A DNA stretch of 64,000 nt from Loxodes magnus (GCA_946699065.1 CAMPDV010000141.1:186001-250000), one strand, 5' to 3'; shown: positions 13,077 to 23,866, counted from the first letter of the stretch. Notes: a model not told the origin generated them from the letters alone. Translations and numbers: made by a program.

Positions 13077-14642
13077 TTAATCACTGGATATAGACACAGC
13101 AGATACACAATAAGTGTGACCACTCATGGTCTTACAGGTACCTGTCTTGACGTCCCATAGTCTCACCGTATAATCTCCACTTACCGATACGATGAACTCT
13201 GAATCACTGGATATAGCCACAGCATTTACACAACTAGTGTGACCACTCATGGTCTTACAGGTACCTGTCTTGACGTCCCATAGTCTCACCGTCTTATCTG
13301 CACTTCCCGATACGATGAACTCTGAATCACTGGATATAGCCACAGCAGATACATAACCTGTGTGACCACTCATGGTCTTACAGGTACCTGTCTTGACATC
13401 CCATAGTCTCACCGTAGAATCTCCACTTCCCGATACGATGAACTCTGAATCACTGGATATAGCCACAGCATTTACACAATAAGTGTGACCACTCATGGTC
13501 TTACAGGTACCTGTCTTGACGTCCCATATTCTCACCGTATAATCTCCACTTCCCGATACGATGAACTCTGAATCACTGGATATAGCCACAGCATATACAA
13601 CACTAGTGTGACCACTCATGGTCTTACAGGTACCTGTCTTGACGTCCCATAGTCTCACCGTATAATCTCCACTTCCCGATACGATGAACTCTGAATCACT
13701 GGATATAGCCACAGCATATACAACACTAGTGTGACCACTCATGGTCTTACAGGTACCTGTCTTGACGTCCCATAGTCTCACCGTATAATCATGACTGCTC
13801 GATACGATGAACTCTGAATCACTGGATATAGACACAGCACATACATAACTATTGTGACCACTCATGGTCTTACAGGTACCTGTCTTGACATCCCATAGTC
13901 TCACCGTAGAATCTCCACTTCCCGATACGATGAACTCTGAATCACTGGATATAGCCACAGCATTTACACAATAAGTGTGACCACTCATGGTCTTACAGGT
14001 ACCTGTCTTGACGTCCCATATTCTCACCGTATAATCTCCACTTCCCGATACGATGAACTCTGAATCACTGGATATAGCCACAGCATATACACAATAAGTG
14101 TGACCACTCATGGTCTTACAGGTACCTGTCTTGACGTCCCATAGTCTCACCGTATAATCTCCACTTCCCGATACGATGAACTCTGAATCACTGGATATAG
14201 CCACAGCATATACAACACTAGTGTGACCACTCATGGTCTTACAGGTACCTGTCTTGACGTCCCATAGTCTCACCGTATAATCATGACTGCTCGATACGAT
14301 GAACTCTGAATCACTGGATATAGACACAGCACATACATAACTATTGTGACCACTCATGGTCTTACAGGTACCTGTCTTGACGTCCCATAGTCTCACCGTA
14401 TAATCATGACTGCTCGATACGATGAACTCTGAATCACTGGATATAGCCACAGCATATACAACACTAGTGTGACCACTCATGGTCTTACAGGTACCTGTCT
14501 TGACGTCCCATAGTCTCACCGTCTTATCATAACTTCCCGATACGATGAACTCTGAATCACTGGATATAGACACAGCATTTACACAACTAGTGTGACCACT
14601 CATGGTCTTACAGGTACCTGTCTTGACGTCCCATAGTCTCAC
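13077..14642 (-). CDS. Longest uninterrupted WD40 segment, about 12.7 blades
   Basis: 521 residues with no stop, between TGA at codon 24 (14,652-14,654) and TAA at codon 16 (13,077). Twelve to thirteen blades would make almost two propellers. A six- to seven-blade order (N-S-Y-V-C, T-S-V-V-Y, a G-S-G-D-Y blade, T-Y-C-V-N in Arg-Ile-Trp context, then a variable blade) appears twice inside it. No domain other than WD40 is present and the 5' GTG is Val-28 of a blade. Confidence 0.5.
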   Translation of the reverse strand: MRLWDVKTGTCKTMSGHTSCVNAVSISSDSEFIVSGSYDKTVRLWDVKTGTCKTMSGHTSVVYAVAISSDSEFIVSSSHDYTVRLWDVKTGTCKTMSGHNSYVCAVSISSDSEFIVSSSHDYTVRLWDVKTGTCKTMSGHTSVVYAVAISSDSEFIVSGSGDYTVRLWDVKTGTCKTMSGHTYCVYAVAISSDSEFIVSGSGDYTVRIWDVKTGTCKTMSGHTYCVNAVAISSDSEFIVSGSGDSTVRLWDVKTGTCKTMSGHNSYVCAVSISSDSEFIVSSSHDYTVRLWDVKTGTCKTMSGHTSVVYAVAISSDSEFIVSGSGDYTVRLWDVKTGTCKTMSGHTSVVYAVAISSDSEFIVSGSGDYTVRIWDVKTGTCKTMSGHTYCVNAVAISSDSEFIVSGSGDSTVRLWDVKTGTCKTMSGHTGYVSAVAISSDSEFIVSGSADKTVRLWDVKTGTCKTMSGHTSCVNAVAISSDSEFIVSVSGDYTVRLWDVKTGTCKTMSGHTYCVSAVSISSD

Positions 14643-14798
14643 CGTCTTATCTCAACTTCCCGATGCGATGAACTCTGAATCACTGGATATAGCCACAGCA
14701 TATACAGAACTAGTGTGACCACTCATGGTCTTACAGGTACCTGTCTTGACGTCCCATAGTCTCACCGTATAATCATGACTGCTCGATACGATGAACTC

Positions 14799-16241
14799 TT
14801 AATCACTGGATATAGACACAGCAGATACACAATAAGTGTGACCACTCATGGTCTTACAGGTACCTGTCTTGACGTCCCATAGTCTCACCGTATAATCTCC
14901 ACTTACCGATACGATGAACTCTGAATCACTGGATATAGCCACATCATATACAGAATAAGAGTGACCACTCATGGTCTTACAGGTACCTGTCTTGACATCC
15001 CATAGTCTCACCGTAGAATCTCCACTTCCCGATACGATGAACTCTGAATCACTGGATATAGCCACAGCAGATACATAACCTGTGTGACCACTCATGGTCT
15101 TACAGGTACCTGTCTTGACATCCCATAGTCTCACCGTAGAATCTCCACTTCCCGATACGATGAACTCTGAATCACTGGATATAGCCACAGCATTTACACA
15201 ATAAGTGTGACCACTCATGGTCTTACAGGTACCTGTCTTGACGTCCCATATTCTCACCGTATAATCTCCACTTCCCGATACGATGAACTCTGAATCACTG
15301 GATATAGCCACAGCATATACAACACTAGTGTGACCACTCATGGTCTTACAGGTACCTGTCTTGACGTCCCATAGTCTCACCGTATAATCTCCACTTCCCG
15401 ATACGATGAACTCTGAATCACTGGATATAGCCACAGCATATACAACACTAGTGTGACCACTCATGGTCTTACAGGTACCTGTCTTGACGTCCCATAGTCT
15501 CACCGTAGAATCTCCACTTCCCGATACGATGAACTCTGAATCACTGGATATAGACACAGCACATACATAACTATTGTGACCACTCATGGTCTTACAGGTA
15601 CCTGTCTTGACGTCCCATAGTCTCACCGTATAATCATGACTTCCCGATACGATGAACTCTGAATCACTGGATATAGCCACAGCAGATACATAACCTGTGT
15701 GACCACTCATGGTCTTACAGGTACCTGTCTTGACATCCCATAGTCTCACCGTAGAATCTCCACTTCCCGATACGATGAACTCTGAATCACTGGATATAGC
15801 CACAGCATTTACACAATAAGTGTGACCACTCATGGTCTTACAGGTACCTGTCTTGACGTCCCATATTCTCACCGTATAATCTCCACTTCCCGATACGATG
15901 AACTCTGAATCACTGGATATAGCCACAGCATATACAACACTAGTGTGACCACTCATGGTCTTACAGGTACCTGTCTTGACGTCCCATAGTCTCACCGTAT
16001 AATCTCCACTTCCCGATACGATGAACTCTGAATCACTGGATATAGCCACAGCATATACACAATAAGTGTGACCACTCATGGTCTTACAGGTACCTGTCTT
16101 GACGTCCCATAGTCTCACCGTATAATCATGACTGCTCGATACGATGAACTCTGAATCACTGGATATAGACACAGCACATACATAACTATTGTGACCACTC
16201 ATGGTCTTACAGGTACCTGTCTTGACGTCCCATAGTCTCAC
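14799..16241 (-). CDS. WD40 blade segment, about 11.7 blades
   Basis: 480 residues between two TAA stops at codon 16 (16,275 and 14,799). The blade order echoes 13,077-14,642, with the T-S-V-V-Y / T-Y-C-V-N / T-G-Y-V-S run present twice. Three units carry the silent GAT tracer codon (near 14,995, 15,115 and 15,735). Confidence 0.45.
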   Translation of the reverse strand: MRLWDVKTGTCKTMSGHNSYVCAVSISSDSEFIVSSSHDYTVRLWDVKTGTCKTMSGHTYCVYAVAISSDSEFIVSGSGDYTVRLWDVKTGTCKTMSGHTSVVYAVAISSDSEFIVSGSGDYTVRIWDVKTGTCKTMSGHTYCVNAVAISSDSEFIVSGSGDSTVRLWDVKTGTCKTMSGHTGYVSAVAISSDSEFIVSGSHDYTVRLWDVKTGTCKTMSGHNSYVCAVSISSDSEFIVSGSGDSTVRLWDVKTGTCKTMSGHTSVVYAVAISSDSEFIVSGSGDYTVRLWDVKTGTCKTMSGHTSVVYAVAISSDSEFIVSGSGDYTVRIWDVKTGTCKTMSGHTYCVNAVAISSDSEFIVSGSGDSTVRLWDVKTGTCKTMSGHTGYVSAVAISSDSEFIVSGSGDSTVRLWDVKTGTCKTMSGHSYSVYDVAISSDSEFIVSVSGDYTVRLWDVKTGTCKTMSGHTYCVSAVSISSD

Positions 16242-16490
16242 CGTATAATCATGACTGCTCGATACGATGAACTCTTAATCACTGGATATAGACACAGCAC
16301 ATACATAACTATTGTGACCACTCATGGTCTTACAGGTACCTGTCTTGACGTCCCATAGTCTCACCGTATAATCTCCACTTCCCGATACGATGAACTCTGA
16401 ATCACTGGATATAGCCACAGCATATACAACACTAGTGTGACCACTCATGGTCTTACAGGTACCTGTCTTGACATCCCATAGTCTCACCGT

Positions 16491-17102
16491 CTAATCTGCA
16501 CTTCCCGATACGATGAACTCTGAATCACTGGATATAGCCACAGCAGATACATAACCTGTGTGACCACTCATGGTCTTACAGGTACCTGTCTTGACATCCC
16601 ATAGTCTCACCTTAGAATCTCCACTTCCCGATACGATGAACTCTGAATCACTGGATATAGCCACAGCATTTACACAATAAGTGTGACCACTCATGGTCTT
16701 ACAGGTACCTGTCTTGACGTCCCATATTCTCACCGTATAATCTCCACTTCCCGATACGATGAACTCTGAATCACTGGATATAGCCACAGCATATACAACA
16801 CTAGTGTGACCACTCATGGTCTTACAGGTACCTGTCTTGACGTCCCATAGTCTCACCGTATAATCTCCACTTCCCGATACGATGAACTCTGAATCACTGG
16901 ATATAGCCACAGCATATACAACACTAGTGTGACCACTCATGGTCTTACAGGTACCTGTCTTGACGTCCCATAGTCTCACCGTATAATCATGACTGCTCGA
17001 TACGATGAACTCTGAATCACTGGATATAGACACAGCACATACATAACTATTGTGACCACTCATGGTCTTACAGGTACCTGTCTTGACGTCCCATAGTCTC
17101 AC
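16491..17102 (-). CDS. WD40 blade segment, about 5 blades
   Basis: 203 residues between TAG stops at codon 26 (17,106 and 16,491). One blade has Lys in place of Thr-27 after G-S-G-D-S (near 16,612), a change in a residue of the structural tetrad that I did not see elsewhere. Confidence 0.35.
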   Translation of the reverse strand: MRLWDVKTGTCKTMSGHNSYVCAVSISSDSEFIVSSSHDYTVRLWDVKTGTCKTMSGHTSVVYAVAISSDSEFIVSGSGDYTVRLWDVKTGTCKTMSGHTSVVYAVAISSDSEFIVSGSGDYTVRIWDVKTGTCKTMSGHTYCVNAVAISSDSEFIVSGSGDSKVRLWDVKTGTCKTMSGHTGYVSAVAISSDSEFIVSGSAD

Positions 17103-17610
17103 CGTCTAATCTCCACTTCCCGATACGATGAACTCTGAATCACTGGATATAGCCACAGCATTTACACAACTAGTGTGACCACTCATGGTCTTACAGGTAC
17201 CTGTCTTGACGTCCCATATTCTCACCGTATAATCTGCACTTCCCGATGCGATGAACTCTGAATCACTGGATATAGCCACAGCATTTACACAATAAGTGTG
17301 ACCACTCATGGTCTTACAGGTACCTGTCTTGACGTCCCATAGTCTCACCGTATAATCATGACTGCTCGATACGATGAACTCTGAATCACTGGATATAGCC
17401 ACAGCATTTACACAACTAGTGTGACCACTCATGGTCTTACAGGTACCTGTCTTGACGTCCCATAGTCTCACCGTCTTATCTGCACTTCCCGATACGATGA
17501 ACTCTGAATCACTGGATATAGCCACAGCAGATACATAACCTGTGTGACCACTCATGGTCTTACAGGTACCTGTCTTGACGTCCCATAGTCTCACCGTATT
17601 TTCTGCAATT

Positions 17611-17630
17611 CCCGATACATGAACTCTGAA
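17611..17630 (-). other. Single-base deletion (frameshift 1)
   Basis: At 17,618/17,619 the usual run cccgatacgatg lacks the g after tac. Unit phase shifts by one from here rightward. It is not at a homopolymer and I see no copy of it elsewhere in the array. Confidence 0.85.
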
Positions 17631-17731
17631 TCACTGGATATAGCCACAGCATTTACACAACTAGTGTGACCACTCATGGTCTTACAGGTACCTGTCTTGA
17701 CGTCCCATAGTCTCACCGTATTATCTCAACT

Positions 17732-19069
17732 TCATGATACGATGAACTCTGAATCACTGGATATAGCCACAGCATTTACACAACTAGTGTGACCACTCAT
17801 GGTCTTACAGGTACCTGTCTTGACGTCCCATATTCTCACCGTATAATCATGACTGCTCGATACGATGAACTCTGAATCACTGGATATAGACACAGCACAT
17901 ACATAACTATTGTGACCACTCATGGTCTTACAGGTACCTGTCTTGACGTCCCATAGTCTCACCGTAGAATCTCCACTTCCCGATACGATGAACTCTGAAT
18001 CACTGGATATAGCCACAGCATATACAACACTAGTGTGACCACTCATGGTCTTACAGGTACCTGTCTTGACGTCCCATAGTCTCACCGTATAATCATGACT
18101 GCTCGATACGATGAACTCTGAATCACTGGATATAGCCACAGCATATACAACACTAGTGTGACCACTCATGGTCTTACAGGTACCTGTCTTGACGTCCCAT
18201 AGTCTCACCGTATAATCTCCACTTCCCGATACGATGAACTCTGAATCACTGGATATAGCCACAGCATATACAACACTAGTGTGACCACTCATGGTCTTAC
18301 AGGTACCTGTCTTGACGTCCCATAGTCTCACCGTATAATCATGACTGCTCGATACGATGAACTCTGAATCACTGGATATAGACACAGCACATACATAACT
18401 ATTGTGACCACTCATGGTCTTACAGGTACCTGTCTTGACGTCCCATAGTCTCACCGTATAATCATGACTGCTCGATACGATGAACTCTGAATCACTGGAT
18501 ATAGCCACAGCATATACAGAACTAGTGTGACCACTCATGGTCTTACAGGTACCTGTCTTGACGTCCCATAGTCTCACCGTCTTATCATAACTTCCCGATA
18601 CGATGAACTCTGAATCACTGGATATAGCCACAGCAGATACATAACCTGTGTGACCACTCATGGTCTTACAGGTACCTGTCTTGACGTCCCATAGTCTCAC
18701 CGTATAATCATGACTGCTCGATACGATGAACTCTGAATCACTGGATATAGCCACAGCATTTACACAACTAGTGTGACCACTCATGGTCTTACAGGTACCT
18801 GTCTTGACGTCCCATAGTCTCACCGTCTTATCTGCACTTCCCGATACGATGAACTCTGAATCACTGGATATAGCCACAGCAGATACAGAACTAGTGTGAC
18901 CACTCATGGTCTTACAGGTACCTGTCTTGACGTCCCATAGTCTCACCGTATAATCTCCACTTCCCGATACGATGAACTCTGAATCACTGGATATAGCCAC
19001 AGCATATACAACACTAGTGTGACCACTCATGGTCTTACAGGTACCTGTCTTGACGTCCCATAGTCTCAC
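17732..19069 (-). CDS. WD40 blade segment, about 10.9 blades, ending next to a frameshift
   Basis: 445 residues between TGA at codon 24 (19,079) and TGA at codon 22 (17,732), where Gly has become a stop. That blade also carries TGA at codon 24, and the next unit carries the single-base deletion at 17,618/17,619. Two stops and a frameshift within about 120 bp make this a likely true break in the array's frame. Confidence 0.45.
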   Translation of the reverse strand: MRLWDVKTGTCKTMSGHTSVVYAVAISSDSEFIVSGSGDYTVRLWDVKTGTCKTMSGHTSSVSAVAISSDSEFIVSGSADKTVRLWDVKTGTCKTMSGHTSCVNAVAISSDSEFIVSSSHDYTVRLWDVKTGTCKTMSGHTGYVSAVAISSDSEFIVSGSYDKTVRLWDVKTGTCKTMSGHTSSVYAVAISSDSEFIVSSSHDYTVRLWDVKTGTCKTMSGHNSYVCAVSISSDSEFIVSSSHDYTVRLWDVKTGTCKTMSGHTSVVYAVAISSDSEFIVSGSGDYTVRLWDVKTGTCKTMSGHTSVVYAVAISSDSEFIVSSSHDYTVRLWDVKTGTCKTMSGHTSVVYAVAISSDSEFIVSGSGDSTVRLWDVKTGTCKTMSGHNSYVCAVSISSDSEFIVSSSHDYTVRIWDVKTGTCKTMSGHTSCVNAVAISSDSEFIVS

Positions 19070-19078
19070 CGTCTTATC

Positions 19079-19807
19079 TCAACTTCCCGATGCGATGAAC
19101 TCTGAATCACTGGATATAGCCACAGCATTTACACAATAAGTGTGACCACTCATGGTCTTACAGGTACCTGTCTTGACGTCCCATAGTCTCACCGTAGAAT
19201 CTCCACTTCCCGATACGATGAACTCTGAATCACTGGATATAGCCACAGCATTTACACAATAAGTGTGACCACTCATGGTCTTACAGGTACCTGTCTTGAC
19301 GTCCCATAGTCTCACCGTAGAATCTCCACTTCCCGATACGATGAACTCTGAATCACTGGATATAGCCACAGCATATACACAATAAGAGTGACCACTCATG
19401 GTCTTACAGGTACCTGTCTTGACGTCCCATATTCTCACCGTATAATCTGCACTTCCCGATGCGATGAACTCTGAATCACTGGATATAGCCACAGCATTTA
19501 CACAATAAGTGTGACCACTCATGGTCTTACAGGTACCTGTCTTGACGTCCCATAGTCTCACCGTAGAATCTCCACTTCCCGATACGATGAACTCTGAATC
19601 ACTGGATATAGCCACAGCATATACACAATAAGAGTGACCACTCATGGTCTTACAGGTACCTGTCTTGACGTCCCATAGTCTCACCGTATAATCTCCACTT
19701 CCCGATACGATGAACTCTGAATCACTGGATATAGCCACATCATATACAGAATAAGAGTGACCACTCATGGTCTTACAGGTACCTGTCTTGACGTCCCATA
19801 GTCTCAC
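19079..19807 (-). CDS. WD40 blade segment, about 6 blades
   Basis: 242 residues between TAG at codon 26 (19,811) and TGA at codon 24 (19,079). A S-Y-C-V-Y / T-Y-C-V-N pair is repeated, giving an alternating blade order. Ala replaces Val-20 in two blades (F-I-A-S). Confidence 0.4.
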   Translation of the reverse strand: MRLWDVKTGTCKTMSGHSYSVYDVAISSDSEFIVSGSGDYTVRLWDVKTGTCKTMSGHSYCVYAVAISSDSEFIVSGSGDSTVRLWDVKTGTCKTMSGHTYCVNAVAISSDSEFIASGSADYTVRIWDVKTGTCKTMSGHSYCVYAVAISSDSEFIVSGSGDSTVRLWDVKTGTCKTMSGHTYCVNAVAISSDSEFIVSGSGDSTVRLWDVKTGTCKTMSGHTYCVNAVAISSDSEFIASGS

Positions 19808-19810
19808 CGT

Positions 19811-20422
19811 CTAATCTGCACTTCCCGATGCGATGAACTCTGAATCACTGGATATAGCCACAGCATTTACACAATAAGTGTGACCACTCATGGTCTTACA
19901 GGTACCTGTCTTGACGTCCCATAGTCTCACCGTATAATCATGACTGCTCGATACGATGAACTCTGAATAACTGGATATAGCCACAGCATATACAGAACTA
20001 GTGTGACCACTCATGGTCTTACAGGTACCTGTCTTGACGTCCCATAGTCTCACCGTATAATCATGACTGCTCGATACGATGAACTCTGAATCACTGAATA
20101 TAGCCACAGCATATACAGAACTAGTGTGACCACTCATGGTCTTACAGGTACCTGTCTTGACGTCCCATAGTCTCACCGTCTTATCATAACTTCCCGATAC
20201 GATGAACTCTGAATCACTGGATATAGACACAGCATTTACACAACTAGTGTGACCACTCATGGTCTTACAGGTACCTGTCTTGACGTCCCATAGTCTCACC
20301 GTAGAATCTCCACTTCCCGATACGATGAACTCTGAATCACTGGATATAGCCACAGCATTTACACAACTAGTGTGACCACTCATGGTCTTACAGGTACCTG
20401 TCTTGACGTCCCATAGTCTCAC
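19811..20422 (-). CDS. WD40 blade segment, about 5 blades
   Basis: 203 residues between TAG stops at codon 26 (20,426 and 19,811). Two framework changes occur: Ile-Phe-Ser-Asp at about 20,095 and Ser-Ser-Tyr in place of Ser-Ser-Asp at about 19,969. The latter recurs at about 22,673, marking a copied unit. Confidence 0.4.
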   Translation of the reverse strand: MRLWDVKTGTCKTMSGHTSCVNAVAISSDSEFIVSGSGDSTVRLWDVKTGTCKTMSGHTSCVNAVSISSDSEFIVSGSYDKTVRLWDVKTGTCKTMSGHTSSVYAVAIFSDSEFIVSSSHDYTVRLWDVKTGTCKTMSGHTSSVYAVAISSYSEFIVSSSHDYTVRLWDVKTGTCKTMSGHTYCVNAVAISSDSEFIASGSAD

Positions 20423-20425
20423 CGT

Positions 20426-21160
20426 CTAATCTGCACTTCCCGATACGATGAACTCTGAATCACTGGATATAGCCACAGCAGATACATAACCTGTGTGACC
20501 ACTCATGGTCTTACAGGTACCTGTCTTGACGTCCCATAGTCTCACCGTATAATCATGACTTCCCGATACGATGAACTCTGAATCACTGGATATAGCCACA
20601 GCATTTACACAATAAGTGTGACCACTCATGGTCTTACAGGTACCTGTCTTGACGTCCCATAGTCTCACCGTATAATCTCCACTTCCCGATACGATGAACT
20701 CTGAATCACTGGATATAGCCACAGCATATACAACACTAGTGTGACCACTCATGGTCTTACAGGTACCTGTCTTGACGTCCCATAGTCTCACCGTATAATC
20801 TCCACTTCCCGATACGATGAACTCTGAATCACTGGATATAGCCACAGCATATACAACACTAGTGTGACCACTCATGGTCTTACAGGTACCTGTCTTGACG
20901 TCCCATAGTCTCACCGTATAATCATGACTGCTCGATACGATGAACTCTGAATCACTGGATATAGACACAGCACATACATAACTATTGTGACCACTCATGG
21001 TCTTACAGGTACCTGTCTTGACGTCCCATAGTCTCACCGTATAATCATGACTGCTCGATACGATGAACTCTGAATCACTGGATATAGACACAGCAGATAC
21101 ATAACCTGTGTGACCACTCATGGTCTTACAGGTACCTGTCTTGACGTCCCATAGTCTCAC
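20426..21160 (-). CDS. WD40 blade segment, about 6 blades
   Basis: 244 residues between TGA at codon 24 (21,170) and TAG at codon 26 (20,426). It holds T-G-Y-V-S, N-S-Y-V-C, two T-S-V-V-Y, T-Y-C-V-N and T-G-Y-V-S blades in that order. Ends are array-internal stops. Confidence 0.4.
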   Translation of the reverse strand: MRLWDVKTGTCKTMSGHTGYVSAVSISSDSEFIVSSSHDYTVRLWDVKTGTCKTMSGHNSYVCAVSISSDSEFIVSSSHDYTVRLWDVKTGTCKTMSGHTSVVYAVAISSDSEFIVSGSGDYTVRLWDVKTGTCKTMSGHTSVVYAVAISSDSEFIVSGSGDYTVRLWDVKTGTCKTMSGHTYCVNAVAISSDSEFIVSGSHDYTVRLWDVKTGTCKTMSGHTGYVSAVAISSDSEFIVSGSAD

Positions 21161-21169
21161 CGTCTTATC

Positions 21170-22513
21170 TCAACTTCCCGATGCGATGAACTCTGAATCA
21201 CTGGATATAGCCACAGCATATACAACACTAGTGTGACCACTCATGGTCTTACAGGTACCTGTCTTGACGTCCCATAGTCTCACCGTATAATCTCCACTTC
21301 CCGATACGATGAACTCTGAATCACTGGATATAGCCACAGCATATACAACACTAGTGTGACCACTCATGGTCTTACAGGTACCTGTCTTGACGTCCCATAG
21401 TCTCACCGTATAATCTCCACTTCCCGATACGATGAACTCTGAATCACTGGATATAGCCACAGCATATACAACACTAGTGTGACCACTCATGGTCTTACAG
21501 GTACCTGTCTTGACGTCCCATAGTCTCACCGTATAATCTCCACTTCCCGATACGATGAACTCTGAATCACTGGATATAGCCACAGCATTTACACAATAAG
21601 TGTGACCACTCATGGTCTTACAGGTACCTGTCTTGACGTCCCATAGTCTCACCGTATAATCTCCACTTCCCGATACGATGAACTCTGAATCACTGGATAT
21701 AGCCACAGCATATACAACACTAGTGTGACCACTCATGGTCTTACAGGTACCTGTCTTGACGTCCCATAGTCTCACCGTATAATCTCCACTTCCCGATACG
21801 ATGAACTCTGAATCACTGGATATAGCCACAGCATATACAACACTAGTGTGACCACTCATGGTCTTACAGGTACCTGTCTTGACGTCCCATATTCTCACCG
21901 TATAATCTCCACTTCCCGATACGATGAACTCTGAATCACTGGATATAGCCACAGCATATACAACACTAGTGTGACCACTCATGGTCTTACAGGTACCTGT
22001 CTTGACGTCCCATATTCTCACCGTATAATCTCCACTTCCCGATACGATGAACTCTGAATCACTGGATATAGCCACAGCATATACAACACTAGTGTGACCA
22101 CTCATGGTCTTACAGGTACCTGTCTTGACGTCCCATATTCTCACCGTATAATCTCCACTTCCCGATACGATGAACTCTGAATCACTGGATATAGCCACAG
22201 CATATACAACACTAGTGTGACCACTCATGGTCTTACAGGTACCTGTCTTGACGTCCCATAGTCTCACCGTATAATCATGACTTCCCGATACGATGAACTC
22301 TGAATCACTGGATATAGCCACAGCATATACACAATAAGTGTGACCACTCATGGTCTTACAGGTACCTGTCTTGACGTCCCATAGTCTCACCGTAGAATCT
22401 CCACTTCCCGATACGATGAACTCTGAATCACTGGATATAGCCACAGCATATACAACACTAGTGTGACCACTCATGGTCTTACAGGTACCTGTCTTGACGT
22501 CCCATAGTCTCAC
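21170..22513 (-). CDS. WD40 blade segment, about 11 blades, dominated by one blade type
   Basis: 447 residues between TAA at codon 16 (22,547) and TGA at codon 24 (21,170). Nine of the blades have the T-S-V-V-Y first block and most have G-S-G-D-Y second blocks, including a run of successive near-identical copies from about 21.85 to 22.26 kb. This is local amplification of one unit and contrasts with the mixed order elsewhere. Confidence 0.45.
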   Translation of the reverse strand: MRLWDVKTGTCKTMSGHTSVVYAVAISSDSEFIVSGSGDSTVRLWDVKTGTCKTMSGHTYCVYAVAISSDSEFIVSGSHDYTVRLWDVKTGTCKTMSGHTSVVYAVAISSDSEFIVSGSGDYTVRIWDVKTGTCKTMSGHTSVVYAVAISSDSEFIVSGSGDYTVRIWDVKTGTCKTMSGHTSVVYAVAISSDSEFIVSGSGDYTVRIWDVKTGTCKTMSGHTSVVYAVAISSDSEFIVSGSGDYTVRLWDVKTGTCKTMSGHTSVVYAVAISSDSEFIVSGSGDYTVRLWDVKTGTCKTMSGHTYCVNAVAISSDSEFIVSGSGDYTVRLWDVKTGTCKTMSGHTSVVYAVAISSDSEFIVSGSGDYTVRLWDVKTGTCKTMSGHTSVVYAVAISSDSEFIVSGSGDYTVRLWDVKTGTCKTMSGHTSVVYAVAISSDSEFIASGS

Positions 22514-23260
22514 CGTATAATCATGACTTCCCGATACGATGAACTCTTAATCACTGGATATAGCCACAGCATTTACAACACTAGTGTGACCACTCATGGT
22601 CTTACAGGTACCTGTCTTGACGTCCCATAGTCTCACCGTATAATCATGACTGCTCGATACGATGAACTCTGAATAACTGGATATAGCCACAGCATATACA
22701 GAACTAGTGTGACCACTCATGGTCTTACAGGTACCTGTCTTGACGTCCCATAGTCTCACCGTATTATCTCAACTTCCTGATACGATGAACTCTTAATCAC
22801 TGGATATAGCCACAGCATTTACACAATAAGTGTGACCACTCATGGTCTTACAGGTACCTGTCTTGACGTCCCATAGTCTCACCGTATTATCTCAACTTCC
22901 TGATACGATGAACTCTGAATCACTGGATATAGCCACAGCATATACACAATAAGTGTGACCACTCATGGTCTTACAGGTACCTGTCTTGACGTCCCATAGT
23001 CTCACCGTATAATCATGACTTCCCGATACGATGAACTCTTAATCACTGGATATAGCCACAGCATTTACACAATAAGTGTGACCACTCATGGTCTTACAGG
23101 TACCTGTCTTGACGTCCCATAGTCTCACCGTATTATCTCAACTTCCTGATACGATGAACTCTGAATCACTGGATATAGCCACAGCATATACACAATAAGT
23201 GTGACCACTCATGGTCTTACAGGTACCTGTCTTGACGTCCCATAGTCTCACCGTATTATC

Positions 23261-23866
23261 TCAACTTCCTGATACGATGAACTCTGAATCACTGGATATA
23301 GCCACAGCAGATACATAACCTGTGTGACCACTCATGGTCTTACAGGTACCTGTCTTGACGTCCCATATTCTCACCGTATAATCTGCACTTCCCGATACGA
23401 TGAACTCTGAATCACTGGATATAGCCACAGCATTTACACAATAAGTGTGACCACTCATGGTCTTACAGGTACCTGTCTTGACGTCCCATAGTCTCACCGT
23501 ATAATCATGACTGCTCGATACGATGAACTCTGAATCACTGGATATAGCCACAGCATTTACACAACTAGTGTGACCACTCATGGTCTTACAGGTACCTGTC
23601 TTGACGTCCCATAGTCTCACCGTCTTATCTGCACTTCCCGATACGATGAACTCTGAATCACTGGATATAGCCACAGCAGATACAACACTAGTGTGACCAC
23701 TCATGGTCTTACAGGTACCTGTCTTGACGTCCCATAGTCTCACCGTATAATCTCCACTTCCCGATACGATGAACTCTGAATCACTGGATATAGCCACAGC
23801 ATATACAACACTAGTGTGACCACTCATGGTCTTACAGGTACCTGTCTTGACGTCCCATAGTCTCAC
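23261..23866 (-). CDS. WD40 blade segment, about 5 blades
   Basis: 201 residues between TGA stops at codon 24 (about 23,876 and 23,261). The rare combination T-S-V-V-S occurs in one blade, apparently a hybrid of the T-S-V-V-Y and T-G-Y-V-S types. The stretch just left of it (22.55-23.26 kb) is stop-dense, with open pieces of two blades or fewer. Confidence 0.35.
   Translation of the reverse strand: MRLWDVKTGTCKTMSGHTSVVYAVAISSDSEFIVSGSGDYTVRLWDVKTGTCKTMSGHTSVVSAVAISSDSEFIVSGSADKTVRLWDVKTGTCKTMSGHTSCVNAVAISSDSEFIVSSSHDYTVRLWDVKTGTCKTMSGHTYCVNAVAISSDSEFIVSGSADYTVRIWDVKTGTCKTMSGHTGYVSAVAISSDSEFIVSGS

Larger units (their letters stand above)
9500..22513 (-). repeat. Open core: zone with the lowest density of in-frame stops
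   Basis: About 106 units, with open stretches of 275, 449, 285, 521, 480, 445 and 447 residues separated by one stop or two closely spaced ones. Blades are largely T-S-V-V-Y, T-Y-C-V-N, N-S-Y-V-C and T-G-Y-V-S with G-S-G-D-Y or S-S-H-D-Y second blocks. A silent change in the Asp codon of Trp-Asp (GAC to GAT) appears in about nine units between 11.67 and 16.6 kb and, as far as I saw, only once elsewhere (62.2 kb). If any part of the array is still translated with the standard code, this is the best candidate. Confidence 0.75.
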
